Of a stretch of DNA of 64,000 bases, positions 41,855-51,010 are shown piece by piece; position 1 is the first letter of the stretch; each line of letters opens with the position of its first letter. Origin of the DNA: a virus. A program made the position numbers and the translations under genes. A model generated the notes under the pieces. The model did no database searches and was not told the origin of the DNA. It was given only the letters and a program-made list of their open reading frames with translations. The DNA lies in the IMG/VR virus record IMGVR_UViG_3300023174_002851, positions 1 through 64,000 of that record. One strand, 5' to 3'.

Positions 41855-43276
41855 ATGAAGATATATACTAGCGAAAAAATTATAGCATGGCTGGCATTAC
41901 TCAGCGGATTATCAATATCCGCTGTTGCCGTTTATTACTCAGTTGCAGGATTGGTTTCAATCTTTGCCGCCGCGGCCATCCCTATTATGATTATGGGGGT
42001 AGTTTTAGAACTTAGTAAATTGGTTGCCACTGTCTGGTTAAAAATCAATTGGACCAAAGCACCAAATCTTATTCGATCATACCTTATAGTAGCAATTACT
42101 ATTTTGATGATAATTACATCAATGGGTATTTTTGGGTACTTGTCAAAGGCACACCTTGACCAAGCAGTTCCTACGGGAGATGTCGTTGATCAAGTTGCTC
42201 TTATTGATGAGAAAATCAAAACTCAAAAGGAGAACGTTGATGCTTCTAGAAAAGCTCTTAAACAGATGGACGAAGCTGTTGATCAAGTTATGGCAAGGTC
42301 ATCAGACGAGAAAGGTGCAGACAAAGCGGCTAACCTACGCAGAAGTCAGCAAAAAGAAAGATCTCAACTCCAAAATGATATCGCTAAGGCCCAGAAAGAA
42401 ATTTCAGTTCTCAATAACGAGCGAGCACCGATCGCTAAAGAGTTGCGTAAAGTTGAAGCTGAAGTCGGTCCGATCAAATACATTGCTGCACTAATCTACG
42501 GAGACAACCCAGACTCTAGTCTATTAGAATCAGCAGTTCGTTGGGTGATCATTACAATTGTGATAGTGTTTGATCCTTTAGCAGTTATTCTATTGTTAGC
42601 TAGCCAATACAGTTTTATGTGGTTCCGTAAAGCTGAAGAAGATGACGAAGAAGCTGTAAACAAATGGTTCGAAGATGGCAAAGATCGTGCTCGTGAATTA
42701 GACAAAGAAGCTGCTGAGCAAGCGGAAGAAACCAAAAATACTGATTGGCCACCCGTTAGTTCTTTATGGCCGTTCCCTAGTGCATGGTCTAAGCCCGAAA
42801 CAGCAGTTGAAGAACCTGAAGTTGAATTGCCAGTTGAAGAACCAGTACCTGAACAAGAGTTAGAAGAAGCCGCTGAAGAATTTCATGATGACGAAGACGA
42901 CGAAGATGATTCGGAAGACACTGAAGAAATCAAAATAGCTAAACGTGATTGGAAACATGACAATCCGTTTGATAGTTTAAAACGTCAACGTAAATTATAT
43001 GACTCAGGTGCCATAACTAAACTTCCTTGGGAAGATTACATAAAACCTCAGGCTGATTTTACAGACGACGAAGCTGCTGAAGAAGCAGCCAAGTGGGCCC
43101 AAGAACAACTTGAAAAGAAAGCCTCCGAAGAGGAATCTAAAAAAAAAGATATTGACGTGGATGGAGAGGGAAGGCAAACAGCAGATAATTCGACAAGTGG
43201 AGAAGTAGGCTATACACAAAATGCCGAACAAAATCAAAGCACACTTTGGAATAAACTGCAACAGGCCAAAAACTAA
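41855..43276 (+). CDS. Multi-pass membrane protein with coiled coil and acidic tail
   Basis: 473 residues. Membrane segments at about 10-30, 33-58 and 75-95, a long coiled coil (125-205: EKIKTQKENVDASRKALKQM onward), a fourth segment (about 220-250, VIITIVIVFDPLAVILLLAS) and a strongly acidic C-terminal tail (EFHDDEDDEDDSEDTEE). I recall similar proteins in marine T4-like phages; function unknown. Possibly organises phage processes at the host membrane. Confidence 0.7.
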   Translation: MKIYTSEKIIAWLALLSGLSISAVAVYYSVAGLVSIFAAAAIPIMIMGVVLELSKLVATVWLKINWTKAPNLIRSYLIVAITILMIITSMGIFGYLSKAHLDQAVPTGDVVDQVALIDEKIKTQKENVDASRKALKQMDEAVDQVMARSSDEKGADKAANLRRSQQKERSQLQNDIAKAQKEISVLNNERAPIAKELRKVEAEVGPIKYIAALIYGDNPDSSLLESAVRWVIITIVIVFDPLAVILLLASQYSFMWFRKAEEDDEEAVNKWFEDGKDRARELDKEAAEQAEETKNTDWPPVSSLWPFPSAWSKPETAVEEPEVELPVEEPVPEQELEEAAEEFHDDEDDEDDSEDTEEIKIAKRDWKHDNPFDSLKRQRKLYDSGAITKLPWEDYIKPQADFTDDEAAEEAAKWAQEQLEKKASEEESKKKDIDVDGEGRQTADNSTSGEVGYTQNAEQNQSTLWNKLQQAKN

Positions 43277-43659
43277 TGCATAGCCAAACACTTGTGGTAA
43301 CTCCGCCAGACGATGTGCTGTTAGATGGCATCCGTTTTTTACTATTTGATCTAACACCTGAACAAACACAAATTGTATCTGACAGTTTAAGAGATATCGA
43401 TTATCAAGAGCGCATTATCCTCTATCACTGCGACACCAGCAATGCCAACTGGATGTTTGACAAGAAGCTCAAATCCGATTTAATTATTTTTAATGCAGAA
43501 AGCTCAAATGAGCTTTTGGTTGGGTATTTGTCTGCACATGCAAATGCCCATTATATTGGCACACTCAGATCTTTAGATGCAGTAACGGGTCGTGCTATAT
43601 ATACTATAGATCAGTGCAAACAACTTTTAATGAACTGTATCGAAAACTATGAAATATGA
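43276..43659 (+). CDS. Hypothetical phage protein
   Basis: 127 residues. [20 protein letters not shown] near the start and [20 protein letters not shown] in the middle look like a Rossmann-like alpha/beta fold without a clear motif. Starts on the stop of the previous gene; overlaps rpsU by 11 nt. Confidence 0.6.
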   Translation: MHSQTLVVTPPDDVLLDGIRFLLFDLTPEQTQIVSDSLRDIDYQERIILYHCDTSNANWMFDKKLKSDLIIFNAESSNELLVGYLSAHANAHYIGTLRSLDAVTGRAIYTIDQCKQLLMNCIENYEI

Positions 43660-43885
43660 CAACAAATTAAACGGCAGCAAGGTCACTGTAAAAGAAGGTG
43701 AGTACATTGATAAAGCCCTAAGACGCTTCAAGAAGAAAATTGAAGAAAGCGGTCTCATGGAAGATCTTCGCAAACGCGAACATTATATCAAGCCAACTAC
43801 CCTTCGCAAAACCAAAAAAGCTGCGGCTAAATCTCGTTGGGCCAAAAAGCTCAGAGAACAGCAATTACCTAAAAAAATGTATTGA
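43649..43885 (+). CDS. rpsU: Ribosomal protein bS21
   Basis: 78 residues. [20 protein letters not shown] and [20 protein letters not shown] followed by a Lys/Arg tail match bS21. bS21 binds the 30S near the anti-Shine-Dalgarno region; phage copies are known in aquatic phages and may steer ribosomes to phage messages. This bears on the many leader-less late messages here. Its TGA is inside the -35 of the next promoter. Confidence 0.93.
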   Translation: MKYDNKLNGSKVTVKEGEYIDKALRRFKKKIEESGLMEDLRKREHYIKPTTLRKTKKAAAKSRWAKKLREQQLPKKMY

Positions 43886-43910
43886 CATTACTCTAGTATT
43901 CTGTTATAAT
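43882..43910 (+). promoter_or_regulatory. Early promoter
   Basis: TTGACA (43882-43887), 17-nt spacer, TATAAT (43905-43910): full consensus. Drives the exonuclease and MazG genes. Confidence 0.88.
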
Positions 43911-43939
43911 GTATTATACACATTATAGAAAGAGAAGAA

Positions 43940-44521
43940 ATGCTAACTGACGTAATGATCGATTTAGAAACATTAGACGTACTTCCTACAGCCACAATCC
44001 TTACAATCGGAGCAGTTAAATTTGATCCGTTTGGTATGGACATTGAAGAACCATCCTGCCAAAAATTCTATGTAAAAGTTGACCTTGATAGTTGTGACCG
44101 CTACGGTGGCACAGTCAGTCAGTCAACTGTAGACTGGTGGGCTGGACAAAGCAAAGAAGCACAAGACGAAGCATTTAGCGCAGACGGCCGTATTCCAATT
44201 GAAGACGCTATGAACCAACTGTATAAATTTTGTTGGGGCGCCAAACGTGTTTGGAGTCACGGTGCAGGATTTGACGTTATTATCCTAGAACACTATTTCC
44301 GCAAGGTAGGCAAAGCTATTCCCTGGCAGTTCTGGGAAGTTCGCGACACTCGGACTATTTTTGATCTTGGTATCAATCCTAATCGTCCTCCTGTGTTAGC
44401 CCACCATGCTCTAGAAGATGCATGGAATCAAGCAGTAGGCGTACAAAATGTTCTTAGAGCATTGCGTAGTTCTACAAAATATGACGGAGGCATGATCCTC
44501 CCTTTTGCAAAGACTAATTAA
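43940..44521 (+). CDS. DEDD-type 3'-5' exonuclease, DexA-like
   Basis: 193 residues. IDLETL (D8, E10), SHGAGFDVIILEHYF and HHALEDAWNQ give the Asp-Glu-Asp-His-Asp metal set (DEDDh). T4 DexA and related exoribonucleases share the TVDWWAGQSKEAQDEAF region. Probable role in nucleic-acid turnover early in infection. Confidence 0.88.
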   Translation: MLTDVMIDLETLDVLPTATILTIGAVKFDPFGMDIEEPSCQKFYVKVDLDSCDRYGGTVSQSTVDWWAGQSKEAQDEAFSADGRIPIEDAMNQLYKFCWGAKRVWSHGAGFDVIILEHYFRKVGKAIPWQFWEVRDTRTIFDLGINPNRPPVLAHHALEDAWNQAVGVQNVLRALRSSTKYDGGMILPFAKTN

Positions 44522-44522
44522 A

Positions 44523-44807
44523 ATGGACTCACAAACTAAAGAAGTAATGGATATCCTCCAAGAAGAATGTGCTGAAGTAATTCAAGCGGTAAGTAAAATC
44601 AGCCGCTTTGGCCTGGATAATTTTAAACCAGGAAAACCCAAAACTAATAGGGAACACTTGGAAGAAGAACTAGGCGATATGATGGCCATGATTGATATTT
44701 TGCAAAGCATGGATATCGTTAGCTACACTAACATTGAACGTGCTCAAGAAGCCAAAATTGAAAAGCTAAAAAAGTGGTCAAATATTCAGAATTTAGAGAA
44801 TATTTGA
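44523..44807 (+). CDS. MazG-like nucleotide pyrophosphohydrolase
   Basis: 94 residues. EECAEVIQAVSKISRFG (EExxE) and EELGDMMAMID (ExxD) form the Mg site of all-alpha NTP pyrophosphatases. Phage MazG proteins hydrolyse NTPs such as dGTP/dCTP, possibly to recycle host nucleotides or affect ppGpp signalling. ATG 44523 follows the exonuclease stop directly. Confidence 0.88.
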   Translation: MDSQTKEVMDILQEECAEVIQAVSKISRFGLDNFKPGKPKTNREHLEEELGDMMAMIDILQSMDIVSYTNIERAQEAKIEKLKKWSNIQNLENI

Positions 44808-44815
44808 TATAAATA
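44808..44815 (+). promoter_or_regulatory. Late promoter for dnaK (perfect TATAAATA)
   Basis: TATAAATA, the exact T4 late consensus, overlapping the MazG stop codon and 81 nt before the dnaK ATG. Confidence 0.75.
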
Positions 44816-44843
44816 AAATTTGTAGACTACACCAAAAGTGGGT

Positions 44844-44887
44844 AGTTTATAGAGCATAGTGCTCAAACTAGATCTTACTTTATAAGG
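44844..44887 (+). promoter_or_regulatory. RNA-thermometer-like leader of dnaK
   Basis: Hairpin 1: AGTTT-ATA-GAGCA-TAG-TGCTC-AAACT (44844-44869). Hairpin 2: TCTTA (44873-44877) can pair with TAAGG (44883-44887), the core of the ribosome site, across the loop CTTTA. The same two elements precede hsp20. Confidence 0.55.
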
Positions 44888-44896
44888 AGATGACAC

Positions 44897-46807
44897 ATGT
44901 CAAAGATCATCGGTATTGACCTCGGCACCACCAACTCATGCGTGGCTGTTATCGAGAACGGAAAATCCAAAGTTATTGAAAACGCAGAAGGTGCAAGAAC
45001 TACACCTAGTATCGTTGCCTACGCAAACGACGAAGTGTTAGTTGGTGCTTCAGCAAAGCGTCAAGCAGTAACAAATCCAAAGAACACCATCTACGCAAGT
45101 AAGCGTTTGATTGGTCGTAAGTTTAAAGAACAAGCAGTACAAAAAGACATTGACCTAATGCCATACGAAATCATGGAAGCCGCTAATGGTGACGCATGGG
45201 TACGAGCAGTAGGCAAAGAATTAGCACCACCACAAATTTCAGCAGAAGTCCTTCGCAAGATGAAGAAGACCGCTGAAGACTATTTGGGTCACGATGTAAC
45301 ACAGGCTGTTATCACAGTTCCCGCATACTTCAACGACAGCCAACGTCAAGCTACTAAAGATGCTGGACAAATTGCTGGACTAGAAGTCTTACGTATTATC
45401 AATGAACCAACTGCGGCTGCATTGGCCTACGGTGTAGACAAAGATGAAAAAGCAGATCGTAAGATTGCGGTATACGACTTAGGTGGTGGTACATTCGACG
45501 TTTCCATCATTGAGATTGCCAACGTAGATGGCGACAAGCAAATTGAAGTGCTGTCCACAAACGGCGACACATTCTTAGGCGGTGAAGACTTTGACCAACG
45601 CATTATGGATCACTTGGTTGACGAGTTCAAGAAAGAAAGCGGTGTTGACCTCAAGAAAGACATGCTTGCTCTACAGCGTTTGAAAGACTCTGCTGAAAAG
45701 GCTAAAATTGAGTTGTCAAGTTCAACTCAAACAGAAGTCAATTTACCATACATCACAGCAGATGCAAGCGGACCAAAACACCTTGTGGTAAAACTAACAC
45801 GTAGTAAATTGGAAAGTCTTGTTGACGAACTAGTTCAGCGTTCATTAGAGCCATGCCGCATTGCTTTGAAAGATGCAGGCGTGAGTGCCTCTGACATTGA
45901 CGAAGTTATCTTGGTTGGCGGTCAAACACGTATGCCTAAGGTACAAGAAGCAGTTGAGAAATTGTTCGGTAAAGCACCACGTAAAGATGTCAACCCAGAC
46001 GAAGCTGTTGCTGTCGGTGCTGCCATTCAAGGTGCTGTTCTAGGCGGTGATCGCAATGACGTTCTATTATTAGACGTTACCCCACTATCATTGGGCATTG
46101 AAACACTAGGCGGTGTGATGACCAAGTTGATCAAGAAGAACACCACAATCCCAACTAAGGCTAGCCAAACATTCTCTACAGCAGAAGACAATCAGCCAGC
46201 TGTAACTATCAAAGCGTTCCAAGGTGAGCGTGAGCTTGTGCAGTATAACAAGTTGCTTGGCGAATTCAATCTTGAAGGTATTGCTCCGGCACCACGTGGA
46301 TTGCCGCAAGTTGAAGTTACCTTTGACATTGACGCTAACGGTATCATGCATATCAGCGCCAAAGATAAAGCCACTGGCAAAGAAAACAAAATCACAATTA
46401 AATCCAATAGCGGTTTAAGTGATGAAGAAGTACAACGCATGATTCGTGAAGCAGAAGAAAATGCTGAAGCTGACAAAAAGGCTCGCGAATTGATCGATGC
46501 TAGAAATAGTGCAGACGCACAGTTGCACTCTTTCAAGAAAGATCTAGAAGAGTTTGGCGATCAGATCACTGAAGAACAAAAAGCTGAAATTGAAGGTGCT
46601 ATCAAATCAGTCGAAGAAGCAGTAAGCGGCAACGATGCTGAAAGAATCACTGAAGAATTGAATAAAGCATATCCAGCAATGAAAGCATTGTTAGACAGGC
46701 GTTCAGAAGCAGAAGCTGCTAAACAACAAGCCGATGCTCAGCCAGAAGCCAAAGTAGACGACAATGTTGTCGATGCTACATTTACTGAAACAAAAGAGTC
46801 TAAGTAA
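44897..46807 (+). CDS. dnaK: Chaperone DnaK (Hsp70)
   Basis: 636 residues, full length. ATPase [46 protein letters not shown]; linker [18 protein letters not shown]; substrate domain to [20 protein letters not shown]; helical lid and tail ending [15 protein letters not shown]. Folds or reactivates proteins in an ATP cycle; would need host DnaJ and GrpE, not seen here. Complete DnaK in phages is rare. Leader shares sequence with hsp20. Confidence 0.97.
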   Translation: MSKIIGIDLGTTNSCVAVIENGKSKVIENAEGARTTPSIVAYANDEVLVGASAKRQAVTNPKNTIYASKRLIGRKFKEQAVQKDIDLMPYEIMEAANGDAWVRAVGKELAPPQISAEVLRKMKKTAEDYLGHDVTQAVITVPAYFNDSQRQATKDAGQIAGLEVLRIINEPTAAALAYGVDKDEKADRKIAVYDLGGGTFDVSIIEIANVDGDKQIEVLSTNGDTFLGGEDFDQRIMDHLVDEFKKESGVDLKKDMLALQRLKDSAEKAKIELSSSTQTEVNLPYITADASGPKHLVVKLTRSKLESLVDELVQRSLEPCRIALKDAGVSASDIDEVILVGGQTRMPKVQEAVEKLFGKAPRKDVNPDEAVAVGAAIQGAVLGGDRNDVLLLDVTPLSLGIETLGGVMTKLIKKNTTIPTKASQTFSTAEDNQPAVTIKAFQGERELVQYNKLLGEFNLEGIAPAPRGLPQVEVTFDIDANGIMHISAKDKATGKENKITIKSNSGLSDEEVQRMIREAEENAEADKKARELIDARNSADAQLHSFKKDLEEFGDQITEEQKAEIEGAIKSVEEAVSGNDAERITEELNKAYPAMKALLDRRSEAEAAKQQADAQPEAKVDDNVVDATFTETKESK

Positions 46808-46808
46808 A

Positions 46809-46994
46809 ATGGCACACGAAGCTGGTAAAGGCAGTAAGCCTCGTCCTTTTAGCGTAAGTCAAAAAGAGTTCGATAACAGCTTTGAACGTATTTTTGGCAA
46901 CAAGAAAAAGACAGAGGCAGAAAGGTTCGACGACCAGGTCATTATGAAAGAAGAACATTATGATCTGGACGACGAAAAAAAGCAAGGTACCTAA
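46809..46994 (+). CDS. Small conserved phage protein
   Basis: 61 residues: MAHEAGKGSKPRPFSVSQKE then FDNSFERIFGNKKKTEAERF and an acidic tail. The HEAGKGxKxRP opening is common in short phage proteins of unknown role. One base after dnaK's stop, so co-transcribed. Confidence 0.72.
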   Translation: MAHEAGKGSKPRPFSVSQKEFDNSFERIFGNKKKTEAERFDDQVIMKEEHYDLDDEKKQGT

Positions 46995-47008
46995 ATGGGC
47001 TTTGCATC

Positions 47009-47043
47009 GAGCATAGTGCTCAATTGTTCTTACTTTTTAAGGA
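47009..47043 (+). promoter_or_regulatory. RNA-thermometer-like leader of hsp20
   Basis: GAGCA-TAG-TGCTC (47009-47021), identical to the dnaK leader hairpin core, then TTCTTA (47027-47032) able to pair with TAAGGA (47038-47043) over the ribosome site with loop CTTTT. Confidence 0.55.
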
Positions 47044-47050
47044 GACTTTT

Positions 47051-47491
47051 ATGAACAACATTACTATACAACGTATCGACGCTCTAAACAGAGCACTAAT
47101 TGGTTTTGATCAAATGTTTGACCAAATGGAACGCCGTTTTGCAAACAGTGTATCAAACAATTATCCTCCGCACAATGTACTCAGAACTAGTGAAAATCAA
47201 TATGAGATTCACATGGCTGTGACAGGCTTTGACAAGTCAGAAATTTCTGTACAAGTTGAACAGAATGTTCTTACAGTAACAGGTACTAGTGTTACTCCAA
47301 ACGAAAGCACAGAGATTGTTTACCTACATCGTGGGCTAGCAACTCGTGACTTTGCCAAAGAGTTTCCTCTTGCCGAACACATGGAAGTTACTGGCGCAGA
47401 GATCAAGAATGGCATGTTAGTTGTTAAACTAATCCGCAACATTCCTGAATCCGAAAAGGCCCGTATCATTGATGTGGTTGAGGTAAAATAA
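47051..47491 (+). CDS. Small heat-shock protein Hsp20
   Basis: 146 residues. Alpha-crystallin domain from about residue 33 (PPHNVLRTSENQYEIHMAVT) to ITGA-type AEIKNGMLVVKL; ends IPESEKARIIDV. Close to IbpA in layout. Holds unfolding proteins for refolding by DnaK, which is encoded just upstream. An earlier in-frame start (47024) lies in the leader hairpin and is rejected because ATG 47051 follows AAGGAGA. Confidence 0.93.
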   Translation: MNNITIQRIDALNRALIGFDQMFDQMERRFANSVSNNYPPHNVLRTSENQYEIHMAVTGFDKSEISVQVEQNVLTVTGTSVTPNESTEIVYLHRGLATRDFAKEFPLAEHMEVTGAEIKNGMLVVKLIRNIPESEKARIIDVVEVK

Positions 47492-47494
47492 TGT

Positions 47495-47516
47495 ATAGGG
47501 GGAGCAATCCCCCTAT
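47495..47516 (+). other. Strong hairpin between hsp20 and clpS
   Basis: ATAGGGGG-AGCAAT-CCCCCTAT, a perfect 8-bp stem followed by CTTAGATT and not a T-tract; may be an attenuator, RNA processing site or weak terminator. Confidence 0.55.
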
Positions 47517-47533
47517 CTTAGATTGGAGAAAAA

Positions 47534-47833
47534 ATGACAACAGACGTACAAATTGAAGAAAAAGTAAAAATTGCAATCCAACCTCCAAAGTTGTGGAAGG
47601 TAGTATTCTTTAACGATGACTCCACCCCGATGGATTTTGTTGTTGAACTATTGACTAGTATCTTTAAACACTCTGTTGAACGAGCCAAGGATCTTACATT
47701 AGAGATTCACAATACTGGCAGCGCAGTTGCAGGAATTTACTCTTTTGAAATTGCAGAACATAAAGCAGTAGAGTCGACACATTTGTCTAGAGCAAATGGT
47801 TTTCCTTTACGCATAACGGCAGAAGAAGAATGA
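47534..47833 (+). CDS. clpS: ClpS adaptor
   Basis: 99 residues. WKVVFFNDDSTPMDFVVELL (22-41) is the N-degron pocket and AVAGIYSFEIAEHKAVE the C-terminal strand-helix. ClpS delivers N-end-rule substrates to ClpAP and blocks other substrates. Phage copies may redirect host Clp protease; Clp also degrades tmRNA-tagged proteins. Confidence 0.92.
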   Translation: MTTDVQIEEKVKIAIQPPKLWKVVFFNDDSTPMDFVVELLTSIFKHSVERAKDLTLEIHNTGSAVAGIYSFEIAEHKAVESTHLSRANGFPLRITAEEE

Positions 47834-48375
47834 GTCTAAAAGATATTACTAGTGATCTGCATCACGAAGCAGAAACAACAACATTTGCCAAGATGTTGCT
47901 CAGTGGAAAGATTGAAAAACAAGATTACAGAAATTATCTGTATAACCTAATGGCAGTGTACGATCCAATCGAATGGTATTGCCAGCGCCAAGGCTTTCTA
48001 GTCGCAATGCCTGACTTACCTCGTCTACGTGCTATCCATGCAGATTTTTTAGAATTAGATGACGGAAGTTATTGTTATCTAACTCCAGCAACACTTGAGT
48101 ATCAAGCATACTTACATAAACTAGGCAACGATGAACACCGTAAACATCTTATTAAAGCGCATCTATACTGCCGCCATATGGGCGACCTATTCGGTGGTCA
48201 AATCATTAAAAAACAAGTAGCACACATCAGTAGTGGCAAGTTCTATGATTTTGAAAACGGCGATGCTATGAAAATGGCTATTCGTCAAACACTTACAGAT
48301 GACCTCGGAGACGAAGCTCGTGTAGCATTTGAGTATGCTATTAAAATGATGCGAGATTTGTATCGTGGAGAGTAA
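47830..48375 (+). CDS. Heme oxygenase
   Basis: 181 residues. Proximal heme ligand H11 in SDLHHEAE and the distal-helix motif HLYCRHMGDLFGGQ (111-124), where the usual GDLSGGQ has Phe for Ser. Opens heme to biliverdin, CO and Fe2+ using reduced ferredoxin. Overlaps clpS by 4 nt and the bilin reductase by 11 nt. With the reductase this is a ho-bilin reductase cassette like those in cyanophages and in alphaproteobacterial-type phage contigs. Confidence 0.9.
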   Translation: MSLKDITSDLHHEAETTTFAKMLLSGKIEKQDYRNYLYNLMAVYDPIEWYCQRQGFLVAMPDLPRLRAIHADFLELDDGSYCYLTPATLEYQAYLHKLGNDEHRKHLIKAHLYCRHMGDLFGGQIIKKQVAHISSGKFYDFENGDAMKMAIRQTLTDDLGDEARVAFEYAIKMMRDLYRGE

Positions 48376-49048
48376 TGTTTGGAACACGCTGATTGAGATC
48401 CAACAGCTTTTAGAAAGTAGTTTTGATGAAACAGGAACAGAAGTCTTTGAACCGGGTATGGATCGCTTTAATCAGCCTGGTTGGGTCAATCGTGTTTGGA
48501 CCAGTAGCAGTTATCGCAGGGCTCACGTTGATGTTGTGGATGCTAGGGAGACCAAAGGTCTCTGGATGATGCATTGTTGCATCTTTCCACATACACACAA
48601 TCCAGCACCAATTTACGGCTTTGACGTTATTGCCGGCAAGAACAAGATCACAGGTTGTTTTCACGATTATTCAAAAGCGGGTGATCCCGAACATCCTATG
48701 ATGCAGTGGTTTCATGATGAAGTTGCCAAACTAGAATGGCGTAAAGAGCGCAAGTTGCCAGAGTGGGCCACTAACATATTCAGCGGTAGTATGGTTGCTG
48801 CGGGCAATGTCAGCGATGAATCGGAATTAGAACAGATCACAGATCTAGCTCGAACTACCGTAGAACACTATCTAAGCACAGTAGCAGAAACCAACAATAC
48901 TGTAGCAGATACTACAGAAGCACAGAACTACTATTGTCTAAATCAAAAATGTAATCCGCATACACCCAGAGTTATGGTTAGTTTAGGGCTTTCTGAGGAA
49001 GATGTACAGCATTTTATACAAGAATGCCTGTTCCCTGAGATTCGATAA
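48365..49048 (+). CDS. Ferredoxin-dependent bilin reductase (PcyA/PcyX-like)
   Basis: 227 residues from a GTG codon; no in-frame ATG is available early. RRAHVDVVDARETKGLWMMH and CIFPHTHNPAPIYGFDVIAG then CFHDYSKAGD (D101 at the usual proton-donor Asp), with a C-terminal YYCLNQKCNPHTPRVMVSLG, follow the FDBR family pattern. Reduces biliverdin to a phycobilin such as phycoerythrobilin or phycocyanobilin; which isomer cannot be told. Directly downstream of heme oxygenase, its substrate source. I prefer the PcyX-like group known from phages, but PebS or PcyA types remain possible. Confidence 0.82.
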   Translation: MESNVWNTLIEIQQLLESSFDETGTEVFEPGMDRFNQPGWVNRVWTSSSYRRAHVDVVDARETKGLWMMHCCIFPHTHNPAPIYGFDVIAGKNKITGCFHDYSKAGDPEHPMMQWFHDEVAKLEWRKERKLPEWATNIFSGSMVAAGNVSDESELEQITDLARTTVEHYLSTVAETNNTVADTTEAQNYYCLNQKCNPHTPRVMVSLGLSEEDVQHFIQECLFPEIR

Positions 49049-49051
49049 ATA
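49044..49051 (+). promoter_or_regulatory. Late promoter
   Basis: GATAAATA, overlapping the bilin reductase stop and 7 nt before the ATG at 49059. Confidence 0.55.
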
Positions 49052-49058
49052 TTGTACT

Positions 49059-50447
49059 ATGAGAGCATTTGAATTACTAACTGAAGCTAAATTGCAGCCA
49101 GGCGAGCTATTTGTACCAAAACATCTAGATTGGCGCCCGCAAGCATTTTTACAAAAACTTAAAGACAGAACTCCGTTTGTTCAAAAAATTGGAGGCGAGG
49201 AATTTATTCCAGCACCAGGCGAATACAAGCGTCTTAAACCTGAAGTCGAAGCCGCTGTTAAAGCAAGATTAGAAAATCCTAGTGCATCTGTTCCAAGTTT
49301 TATTATCAAGACTGATAAGGGTGATATACCGTTGAGCCAGTTTGAAAAAGCAGATTTGCAAACTTCTAAAGGCCAAGCAACAACCACTGTCAATGTACAA
49401 CCGATAGGTATTGGCGTTGCAGCCGATGCTGTAGATAAAGATGTTGATGTTGAAACAGAAATTAAACAGGCAATAGCTAACAATAAAGCTATCCAAGGTG
49501 CTAACTTACATAAAATAATTTTAGATAATCAAATATTGGATCAAGCAGGGCCGCTGGGCGTTGCTATTAAAAAAGCAACATCTGATATCGTTGCAGGACA
49601 GTCCCCAATAGTTAAAACATATGATAAAAAAACACAATCAGTTATAGCTATCGATGCAGGAGAATACCTAGGTATACTACAAATGGTTCATAACACAGCT
49701 AATTTTCCAAAAAAAGATGCGTTTATGAAATTTTTAGAAACTAATAATCTAGATAACATGATGGTTATTTTTCCAGGATCTCAGAACAGTCAATTACAAG
49801 ATAGTTACGGTGTTCAAAATACTGCAACTGGGCATAGCATTATGATTAGCAGTAAGGGTGGAGTTGGTAGTACCGCTGTTGGCGCTGCCCCCGCACTAAG
49901 CGGTTTAAAAGTTCCTGATTCGTTAGTCAAGAAACGCAAACCCGGGAACGGCATTGACTTTATTCTAACAATGCAAGGATTATCTGTAAAACAACAACCA
50001 TTTGCAGGAATGAATTTTTTACACAGATTTTATCCTGATTCAGTTCCTGACATGTACAAAAAAATATTGCCGTTTACCTTTGAAGATATGCAAATAATCT
50101 TAGATAACATATCAGGTAAGGGCGGAAATTTGCCTGCAAAATATAACAAAATACTCCAAAGTAGAAACGTTAAAGCAAGGGCTCGTGCAGGCGGCATACT
50201 ATTTTATGCTACTGCAAAAGATCTAGTTGAGGTATTTAATAATCTTCAACCGGTTCCTGATTTTAGACAAACTGTACTAGAAATTTTAGATATGAATTTT
50301 GTACAGATATTTTCAAGAGTTGTCGGCGGCAATTTAAATGCAGATGTATTATGGCCCGGCAAAGTTGACGGCAATGTCCTACTATGGACCAAAGCCGAAG
50401 CAGCTAATCCTTCAAGTGCAGGATTTAGCTTTAAAGTGGTAGACTAA
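49059..50447 (+). CDS. Large phage protein with possible capsid-targeting start
   Basis: 462 residues from MRAFELLTEAKLQPG. The opening resembles T4 internal-protein targeting peptides with an L-x-E/A cleavage site (LTE-A). The body is soluble alpha/beta (IKTDKGDIPLSQFEKADLQT, VIFPGSQNSQLQDSYG, SIMISSKGGVGSTAVGAAPA), function unknown; the GG-rich VGSTAVG is not a Walker motif. The late promoter placement supports ATG 49059 over the in-frame start at 49002. Confidence 0.6.
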   Translation: MRAFELLTEAKLQPGELFVPKHLDWRPQAFLQKLKDRTPFVQKIGGEEFIPAPGEYKRLKPEVEAAVKARLENPSASVPSFIIKTDKGDIPLSQFEKADLQTSKGQATTTVNVQPIGIGVAADAVDKDVDVETEIKQAIANNKAIQGANLHKIILDNQILDQAGPLGVAIKKATSDIVAGQSPIVKTYDKKTQSVIAIDAGEYLGILQMVHNTANFPKKDAFMKFLETNNLDNMMVIFPGSQNSQLQDSYGVQNTATGHSIMISSKGGVGSTAVGAAPALSGLKVPDSLVKKRKPGNGIDFILTMQGLSVKQQPFAGMNFLHRFYPDSVPDMYKKILPFTFEDMQIILDNISGKGGNLPAKYNKILQSRNVKARARAGGILFYATAKDLVEVFNNLQPVPDFRQTVLEILDMNFVQIFSRVVGGNLNADVLWPGKVDGNVLLWTKAEAANPSSAGFSFKVVD

Positions 50448-50479
50448 TAAACTAGTCTTTTAATCAAATACAAGTTCGC

Positions 50480-50487
50480 TCTAAATA
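50480..50487 (+). promoter_or_regulatory. Late promoter of the curli locus
   Basis: TCTAAATA, 29 nt before the csgF-like ATG. The leader has a CGGGTATTACCG hairpin and GGGAGCG ribosome site. Confidence 0.55.
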
Positions 50488-50516
50488 CTATACGGGTATT
50501 ACCGGGAGCGAATCAA

Positions 50517-50999
50517 ATGAAAAAAACCATAGCGTCCATTGGGGTGATGCTTATTGTCACCTCCGCTAGTGCAGCGGAATTACAGCACTCTTTTAACAGT
50601 CCTAGTTTCTCCGGATCTGGTTACAGTTCACATGTTCTAACTATCAAACAGTTAGAAGATCAACAGAAAGAAAAAAATCAAGCTAAAATTGATTCAGAAA
50701 AGGCCAAAGCATTGCAAGATGCTGCCAACACTCCAACTGCAAGATTCCTATCTAACCTAGAATCAAGAGTCTATGCGCAGTTGGCAAAACAACTTACAGA
50801 TTCCATGTTTGGCGAAGGTGCATCATGCACTACAGCAGGAGTAGTATGCGGCACAATTCCAGACTTAGGTGGTAACTCTGTTACTTGGAAACTTGGTGCT
50901 GGCAGCGACACAGGCATGATTATTATTACAATTGTAAACAACAGTAACTCTAGCCAAATAACAACAATGAAAGTACCGACTGGTACATTTGCGTTCTAA
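50517..50999 (+). CDS. CsgF-like curli assembly protein
   Basis: 160 residues. Signal peptide MKKTIASIGVMLIVTSASA. Mature start ELQHSFNSPSFSGSGYSSHV corresponds to the CsgF N-terminus (FxNPxFGGN) that plugs into the CsgG pore; then a helix RFLSNLESRVYAQLAKQL and a C-terminal beta part ending TMKVPTGTFAF. CsgF couples curlin secretion to surface anchoring. First gene of the locus; the csgG-like gene follows 11 nt later. Confidence 0.82.
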   Translation: MKKTIASIGVMLIVTSASAAELQHSFNSPSFSGSGYSSHVLTIKQLEDQQKEKNQAKIDSEKAKALQDAANTPTARFLSNLESRVYAQLAKQLTDSMFGEGASCTTAGVVCGTIPDLGGNSVTWKLGAGSDTGMIIITIVNNSNSSQITTMKVPTGTFAF

Positions 51000-51010
51000 G
51001 GATAACAAAA

